Under the pieces are notes generated by a model, which worked only from the letters and a program-made list of their open reading frames with translations, did no database searches and had not been told where the DNA came from. This document shows positions 57,591 through 64,000 of a stretch of 64,000 bases of DNA, one piece after another. Location: contig CM060986.1 of NCBI GenBank assembly GCA_030765065.1, forward strand, positions 79,725,573 to 79,789,572. Direction: 5' to 3'. The stretch comes from Deroplatys truncata. Taxonomy: Eukaryota > Arthropoda > Insecta > Mantodea > Mantidae. A program made the translations under genes and the position numbers. How positions within the stretch are numbered: the first letter of the stretch is position 1; each line of letters opens with the position of its first letter.

Positions 57591-58774
57591 GAATATCTAG
57601 AAATGAATTAGTTTATAAGCATTCTTATGGAATATACTATGTTTACAATTCCAACATTTAGTTTAGGTACCTACTCATGTAATAAATTAGGATTTCTGTA
57701 TTTGTGTATTACATCTAATTAGACCTATTATTTTGGTGCTGATAATTGTATTGTTGACGAAGTCAATATTTCTGTATTGAAATCAATCTTTGAATAAAAT
57801 TTTAATTGAATTGACTTTCCTCTGGAGCTAATTTGAGCTAGATGTTTGATTGTCTTCCTTATCAAATTATTTTCTCACTGGTGTTGTATCAGGAAAGAAG
57901 AAATTTCGGTAGGGGCAGGGCCCCTCGGCCCCCTTAAATATGCCCCTGGTTGAAAACCTTCATATGTGACGCCTGAAGCATAGGTGCGGTTTTATTTTTG
58001 GACACCAACAAAGAAGCAGAGACGGATTCAAGCGCACACATCGTCGAGGATTGCAAAATTCAGAAGGAAGTTTACCTTGGTTTAGACCGTCGCATGGATT
58101 ACCTAACCGTTGTCGTTTATAACGTATGGCCCTTAAACTGTTAGTTTGGCTGCATTGCGCTGGCCAAGGACCGGTCCTGCGGGCGGCAGCAGAGGTAGCT
58201 GTCCGTCAGCTCCACCCAGCAGCAGTTCACTTCCTTACTCGGCCTTCCAAAACCAGAACCCGTTTGCACAACCACACATCGCGGTTTGTTTAACTTCTCC
58301 CGCCTTTTTTATTCGACTTCCATCCCTTCCTACCGAGTTTTGAACTCGGTGATAATGACACAGATAGTTGAAACCATACTCTTTGCCCGCCTGTTGTAAT
58401 CCAAACTGGAAATTGGATCGATTACCACAGGACCCAGGTTGGGAAATGAATAAGAGGAGTTATTGATGAAATTCTTTCTGTTGACACAATGTTTTAATAA
58501 CGAAGAGGAATATTTAGTAGACAAGTTAAAACTGGCTTTCATATTGGTCTCACGTTCGATTTCTTTAGTAAAGAAAATCCACCAAAGCAATTATGAACTA
58601 CTTAAGAGGTTTGCTGTTCTCAAGGACATATATTGTTCAGAGCTTGGAAACAATGCAAATTGTTTTGAAGCTTTAAATTTTGGCACAAATATTCATCTTT
58701 AACGAACGTGTGTATAAGTAGTTTTAGAAAACCCTGCTCTAGTGATTCATTCATTATTTGTTTACCCTCCTCTT
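57591..58774. other. LINE 3' region, then unassigned DNA
   Basis: 57591-57800 is a likely LINE 3' untranslated region. The stretch 57960-58340 is GC-richer (GGTCCTGCGGGCGGCAGCAG), but its 65-codon open frame is unrecognised. Nothing else is supported. Confidence 0.35.
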
Positions 58775-59080
58775 ATGTAGGACTTACACCCCCAGGACTT
58801 ACAAGCAGACACTCATGGATCAGACAAAACATCCAGGATGGGTGATCACCCCGATGCCTGGTATGGGGAGGAAGGAAGTAGATGAGACGAAATGTGGGTG
58901 AAATGGATGAAAGGGAAGGTGATGATGGAGCAGTTGGTGGAATGAAACCGGAGAACCCGGAGAAAACCCGCCCAGACGCCGCTTCGACCACCACAAATCC
59001 CACATGCAGGTCCCTGGGATTGAACCCGGTCCGCCTCGGTGGGAGTCGAGCGGTCTAACCACTCGGCCACGGCGCCGCCC
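58775..59080 (-). mobile_element. tRNA-derived SINE (family S2), minus strand
   Basis: Minus strand begins GCGGCGCCGTGGCCGAGTGG, a strong box A. GTTCAATCCCAGGGACC (box B) and CTGCATGTGGGATTTGTGGTGG follow, and the body ends near GGACTTACACCCCCAG. The promoter boxes are better preserved than in the 28311 copy, so it is probably younger. Three overlapping open frames here are repeat artefacts. Confidence 0.8.
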
Positions 59081-59804
59081 CTGCTCTAGTCAATGTCTCA
59101 TAATTTTCCTTTGAATGCCAAATATTTGTTGGAATAATACTTACCCGGACACACCCACACCCAGTACATAAAAAACCTGCGTAGAAAATTGTAGGGTAAA
59201 AGGACAGTACCACAATAAGCATTTTGAGGGTAAGGACAGTCTTCAACATTAAATCCGTAAAGTTAAGTCTCCAATTTAAAATCTGTTTGTGGCGTGCCAG
59301 ATGAAAACAAAACGCATTCTTGTACAGTGCTAGGTCAGTGTCGTTAGGTGTGTCTGGTGTGAAGCATACTGGATAGCACGACAATACCAAACGCTGGTCT
59401 TGTTTAGTACAGAGGGTACAGTACAGTAGTGCACACATATAATTTATTTTTTCGGTAGTATTCAACGCCCGTTTTTATGGCACCACATGTGGTGTACACT
59501 TATGATACTATGAAATGATGAAATTTGGGATGTAAACACTTCAGACCTAAGTTTAAGATACCATCCCGGCATTTGCCAGCTATGGAGACTAGGAAAAACT
59601 GAAAGAAACCCTCAGTCAAGGACGATGGTCCTGACAGAATTTCATCCACGTACTCCCTTTACAAGTTCGTGCCTTAACGAACGGCTGTCCGTGTCGGTGC
59701 GCGCCTGCAATGTTTAGTTTCTCATTGTGCACCGGAACTCATTAGTTGAGACAGTACGTACACACTTATCGTGTGAGCTACATTTCATTTTGACCGATTA
59801 TACG
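59081..59804. other. No firm gene; repeat-like block at 59565-59640
   Basis: CCCGGCATTTGCCAGCTATGG...AAAACTGAAAGAAACCCTCAGTCAAGG resembles the body of common insect tRNA-SINEs. No matching head was found. The 136-codon open frame 59055-59465 (minus) starts in the SINE and shows no domain. Confidence 0.35.
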
Positions 59805-60080
59805 GCGTGAGTATTCTCATCCTGCGGATTGCTAACTAGGTACCTCTGTATTTTACAGACCATGCGAAATACTGGTGCTGACACCGCATTCACCAGCCCA
59901 CTGATTAGGGCTACGGTGGTGCTCGTTGTTAACGTGTTCTAGTAGCGCACCGGTTAAGATGCTGGAAAGTCATGATGAGGTTCAAATCACGCCTGCGAAT
60001 AAATTTGTTTTTTATTAATTTCTGTTCATGTTTACGAGAACGTTCTAGCAAATCATGATTTCTTTCCGAATGCACTAGTA
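59805..60080 (+). repeat. tRNA-like SINE, plus copy of an inverted pair
   Basis: Starts GTGAGTATTCTCATCCTGCGGATTG. A tRNA-like block GTAGCGCACCGGTTAAGATGCTGG...GAGGTTCAAATCACGCC (59942-59996) and a T-rich end follow. The same order appears inverted at 60090-60432. Confidence 0.5.
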
Positions 60081-60089
60081 AGTAGACTT

Positions 60090-60432
60090 GCATATTCTAA
60101 TAAGTAACAATTTGTGTTTTAACGAAATTCACATAATTAAACTAATTAAGTGAAACGACACTTCTATGCCAAACTATCAGCTCTCGTTAAATTTACTAAA
60201 CATAAAAAGTACCTTCAAGTGGCAGTATTTGAACCTGGGACTTTCACCACTGAAAGCCAACGCGCATACTGTTACGCCACGAGTGGAAATCACTGCATAG
60301 ATAGCGGTGCAAAGCAATCATTTCGGCCGAAATTGATGCGACGCGATACAGTGGACAGTGTTTACGGTATATCCTGTACTACGCCGACTGCATAACTTTT
60401 CAATCCGCAGGCCGAGAATACTTACCCGGATA
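60090..60432 (-). repeat. tRNA-like SINE, minus copy of an inverted pair
   Basis: On the minus strand: GTAAGTATTCTCGGCCTGCGGATTG at 60430, then CGTGGCGTAACAGTATGCGCGTTGG...CCCAGGTTCAAATACTGCC, matching the head and box B of the plus copy. The two copies face tail to tail about 10-20 bp apart. Confidence 0.5.
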
Positions 60433-61889
60433 TAATAGAGAGTATGGGGTCCTCTTAGCCTGAAAAAAATCTTAAAAGTCCAATACATTGCGTTTGTGTT
60501 ATGTTTGCTATTTATGGCGATGGTTCATATGTATTTATTTCGGAGGAGACTAATGTTGCATTCTAAAACAACAGTCACTTTCTTTTATGTTTCAGATACC
60601 GAGAGCAGTGACTGAATCTGTAATATATTTTGCTATAACATTTACAATTGTTAAATTTTCAAATGGTGGAGCAGAGACCTTGAGAATTTAATAACTATAC
60701 ACAATAAGGTATGTCCCCAAGGATCTCAATATACAAAATAAAATGTCCCTGCTCGATTTATTTTGAAACACAATGTTATAAAATACCTCTTAAAAGATTC
60801 AATAAAAACCTGAAATTATATGCACATTCCCCATCTAACGGTAGGTACAGGTAAACATGCATTCCTGCTCTGATTTGAGTCGCAAGAGATGCTCAAGGCT
60901 ATGTTTAAAAGCGACAAAGCGTATCATTAACCAGCAAGTTTTGCGAGTTCACGTGTACAAAATCCAGACACATTTTATATAATCCTGCAGACGCACGTGT
61001 TTCTTTGTTGAAAGAACAAGACGAAAGTTCGGCTTTACTTTGAGCCTGAGAAGGCCGCTCCAAATGATGGTTTTCAGCAGGTGGAGAGCAAATGAAAATG
61101 AGACCACAGAATTTTTTTAGGGGCTATAAGGCAACGGTCGTTATTTTGCACACCAGTAATTGTCCTTAATGCTCCAAATGGTGTTGAAAGATAGTGTTAT
61201 AAGATCTGTGAAGCTATTGCGAAAGGCAGAAATTGTACCCGAGGACATCAATCGACATTCTTCGACCGGAAGTAACATTTACACGAAATGTATTCTCTTC
61301 CCTAGAGCAGATGACTACGTGATGCAGATGCTGCAACATTTACAATGTATGATTAAGTGTCAAATATACAACGCATTATACTAACAATTTAGCTCCAGAA
61401 GAGCATGTTACAGAATAAAATATACGGCAAATACATGCACCTCTTCTTTTAGTAATTTAAAATATTCTTTCATGTCATATAAACACAAATCTAATTACTT
61501 TTCTTCTTCGGTTTGAAATGTATTATAATTTATAATCTGTATTTGACAAGGCTACATATTATAATGCTTCTTATCTAATTAAACAAAACTATTCTTGTTG
61601 TAGTACTTTTACAGAAATTTAGTTCAAATTCTTTGCGTTCCTGGTGCTGTTCTAATTTACTGAACTATTTAATGGAATATTTGTTGATTTGAATATTTGT
61701 TTTAAGTGTTAATATAGCGGCATACAAAGAATTGTAGCGTTCTTGTTAAACATCAATATTATTGTATATGTTTTGCAGAATTAATATTTAACATATTCCC
61801 CAATACGATTATACCATATGCTATACAATATTCATATGAATATAGGCAAACAAACCGTTTTTAGTAAATTTAAATTGGCCTGAAATAAT
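60433..61889. other. No recognisable feature
   Basis: AT-rich. A 74-codon frame (61160-61384) is unrecognised. Confidence 0.45.
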
Positions 61890-62032
61890 TTTTTACTTTC
61901 AGTACCACGTACCTAGTAGGTAGAGAAGGTATTCCATTCCACCCAAAAATTTGATACCAATATTTTACCATAAATACATGTTTTGAGGTCCCCCAAATCC
62001 AAATAAAGCATTTTTAGAAACATGTCGGTATG

Positions 62033-62087
<55 letters not shown>

Positions 62088-62797
62088 CAGCATAACTCAA
62101 AAACGAAAAGTCGGATGCATACCAAACTTAGTATTTAGGTTTAATATCTTCCAAAGATGCAACACAAAGGTTTTCAAGAAAATTCCCCCATCTCAAACTA
62201 CCCTTTATGCGGAACATTTCGAAATTTTTTATTTTCTAAAAAATGGCTGAATCTATTTTTATTATAATATCATACATTAATGATATTTACTTAACAAATA
62301 TAATGTATATCTTGAATTTTCTGGGAATGGCTTTTGAAGTCCTCATTATTCGGAAGGAATTTTCTATAAGTTTGTATAACTAGTAAACGTTAAGCAATAG
62401 AAGAAAACACTACACAAGAAATGCAGATCTCTTTAAAACACAATTTATTTCAAATAACGTTTTTGGCATCAGCCATTTCCAAGATATCCGTTATTATTGT
62501 TTCGAATTATTAATTTCTTGATCATTCTCTTTAAGTCCTGTCAACATTCACTTGTTTCTCGCGATTGCATGGAAACAGTATGGAATTTAAGGCCAACGTA
62601 TAGCGTCTACTTCTTAAAACATTTGACTATCGCTGTTCCCTTTGTATCTATAACGAAATGTAGCTATTTCTGCAGAGATTTATTTGTATTAAAATCAAGT
62701 AGGTAGAGAAAGAAATTTGAGTAAAAGTAGTTTGCATACCCACTAATAGGCGATAGAGGATAGAGAAAGTCATGTGAATGTAACATTTTTTTCAATT
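61890..62797 (-). repeat. R-family full-length copy, minus strand
   Basis: Tail TTTTACTTTCAGTACCACGTACC at the left, a pure GT tract at 62034-62083, GCATAACTCAAAAACGAAAAGTCGG, all central blocks reversed, and head GAAAGTCATGTGAATGTAACA at the right. About 908 bp, diverged from the 9-13 kb copies but complete. Confidence 0.8.
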
Positions 62798-63098
62798 ATA
62801 GTTTATGAACTATGACATAGTTCTAATGGCTTGGAATAAAAAGCTAAGTAGGCTTGTTTCTCTGTTCTTTCTTTCATCACATATCCCTAAGTAAGATAAA
62901 GGCGGAACTGTAGGTATTCTGTCCAGAAATTGTGTATATTGAGATGGCATTGCAACCACCTCAAAGATTTACTAGATACTTGTGTTTAGTGTAGAATCCC
63001 TACGTGTTTAAAAACTTTCGCTATTGAACTGTGGTTCTGCATGTTTCTTTAAATAAAAGTGAGAAACGCGTTGTTGCTCTCTGTATGGAAAGCCAATT
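62798..63098. other. Unassigned, ending in primer-site-like motif
   Basis: The last ~25 bp (63074-63098, minus TGGCTTTCCATACAGAG) correspond to the primer-binding-like sequence next to the LTR; the rest is unassigned. Confidence 0.4.
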
Positions 63099-63996
63099 TG
63101 AAGTAGGTTCTTGTATTGTATTGTAGTTTTTATGTTGGGGAGCCGAACTTGTTGCAACCGCACGTATGATAAAAAGTTTCCGGTAGCCTTCGCCCCAAGT
63201 TTAAAAATATTAACTTTATAATTTGACTGTTTCTTTAAATATTATATATTTATGTTTGCCTCGGCTGCGTCAGTATTATTCTTAGAGATATGAATTTCTT
63301 AACAGGGTGTAGTACGGCTGAAGAATGTAGACTTACACAGATTATAATTTTTACTTCACTCCATTTGTTAATCCTTTACACGATTTAAATAACACTTCAC
63401 TGATATAGAGAGAGTTGTGAGATTATTTATTAATTACTTTCACTGTAATTCATTAATTAATTACTCGTAAACTATTTTTGTCTCGCACTGAATACGTATT
63501 AAACTTCTCGAGGACGCGTCTCGCGTCCGGTTAGGAACGCTGTCTACAAGCAACTGAATTCTGAATTTGTACAATTTCTCTATTTTAGTTTCTGATTAAT
63601 ATTGGAGTAGGAATAGCCATACTTTTATTTAGCTTAAGCTTTTTCTGGTTGTTGATTGACTATTTAATAAACTGTCTCAAAAGTTACATTATTGTTGCTC
63701 CAAGAATTACCAATAGCATTATTAAACTTTCAAATTCATTATTGCCTCAAGGTTACCTCATTGTTAGCAACTTTTAACCTATTATTCTCAGAGCACCTAC
63801 ATTATTAAATTACGTAATACATTCATATAACATTATTGAACATGTACATAATAATATAAGCATTAATACAATGACTGTAATGTACACTTTTTATATATTG
63901 TTACATACACACATTGCTTTAAGGCGGGCTGTTATTATATTTTATATATTATATAATTAGACTGAAATAATTTTAAATGTTAATATTACTGTCTCA
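63099..63996 (-). mobile_element. LTR, second copy of the 7-kb LTR
   Basis: 898 bp, minus strand TGAGACAG...CCTACTTCA, sharing the block order of 7072-7980, with small indels. It is followed on its 3' side by AAT and a TGGC primer-site-like sequence. Whether it is a solo LTR or the edge of a longer element to the right cannot be judged because the window ends 4 bp beyond it. Confidence 0.65.
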
Positions 63997-64000
63997 AATG

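Noticed and set aside
7072..63996. The LTRs at 7.1 and 63.1 kb as the two ends of one 57-kb element
   Set aside because: They are clearly diverged from each other by scattered changes and indels, the first sits inside a mariner, and the interval holds many unrelated elements. They are separate insertions.

Overview
The window looks like intergenic or intronic DNA from a large, repeat-rich insect genome. The DNA is AT-rich and eukaryotic, with no operons and no intact host gene. The transposon mix is insect-type: mariner, DD41D Tc1/mariner relatives, Jockey-like LINE debris, tRNA-derived SINEs and a Gypsy-type LTR element. Repeat style suggests a hemimetabolous insect, possibly a cockroach or termite relative; that placement is inference and no marker gene is present. 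Almost everything recognisable is a mobile element or a relic of one.

Layout. 1-2.7 kb is mostly anonymous, with one tRNA-like SINE head. 2.7-4.2 kb holds a copy of an abundant ~0.9 kb dispersed repeat (called R here), split by a young tRNA-derived SINE. 5.6-6.4 kb has promoter- and LTR-like sequence. 6.7-8.7 kb is a decayed mariner split by an LTR insertion (7.07-7.98 kb). 9.4-16.7 kb is dense in R copies, some tandem. 17.4 kb has a foldback element, with half of a second copy at 21.5 kb. 18.95-20.5 kb is a complete but dead DD41D-type transposon with ~165-bp inverted repeats. 22-29 kb has several SINEs and more R copies. 29.6-34.45 kb is a structurally complete, young, pol-depleted LTR retrotransposon on the minus strand, with an unusual coiled-coil ORF of 11-residue repeats. 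36.2-37.8 kb is an element bounded by TTAA with a Mutator/Kolobok-like transposase tail. 39-48.6 kb contains SINEs, clustered R copies and two more DD41D-type transposase tails. 50.2 kb has a possible terminal exon or retroposon 3' end. 54.1-55.4 kb is a second DD41D-type element with terminal inverted repeats. 57 kb is a Jockey-like reverse transcriptase tail. 58.8-60.4 kb holds SINEs, 61.9-62.8 kb another R copy, and 63.1-64 kb a second copy of the 7-kb LTR running to the window edge.

No pathway or gene cooperation is encoded. The biology here is nested transposition. The most unusual items are the hendecad-repeat ORF in a recently mobile pol-less LTR element, the R family with its embedded CA tract and palindromic tail, and an LTR insertion that appears to end just beyond a primer-binding site.
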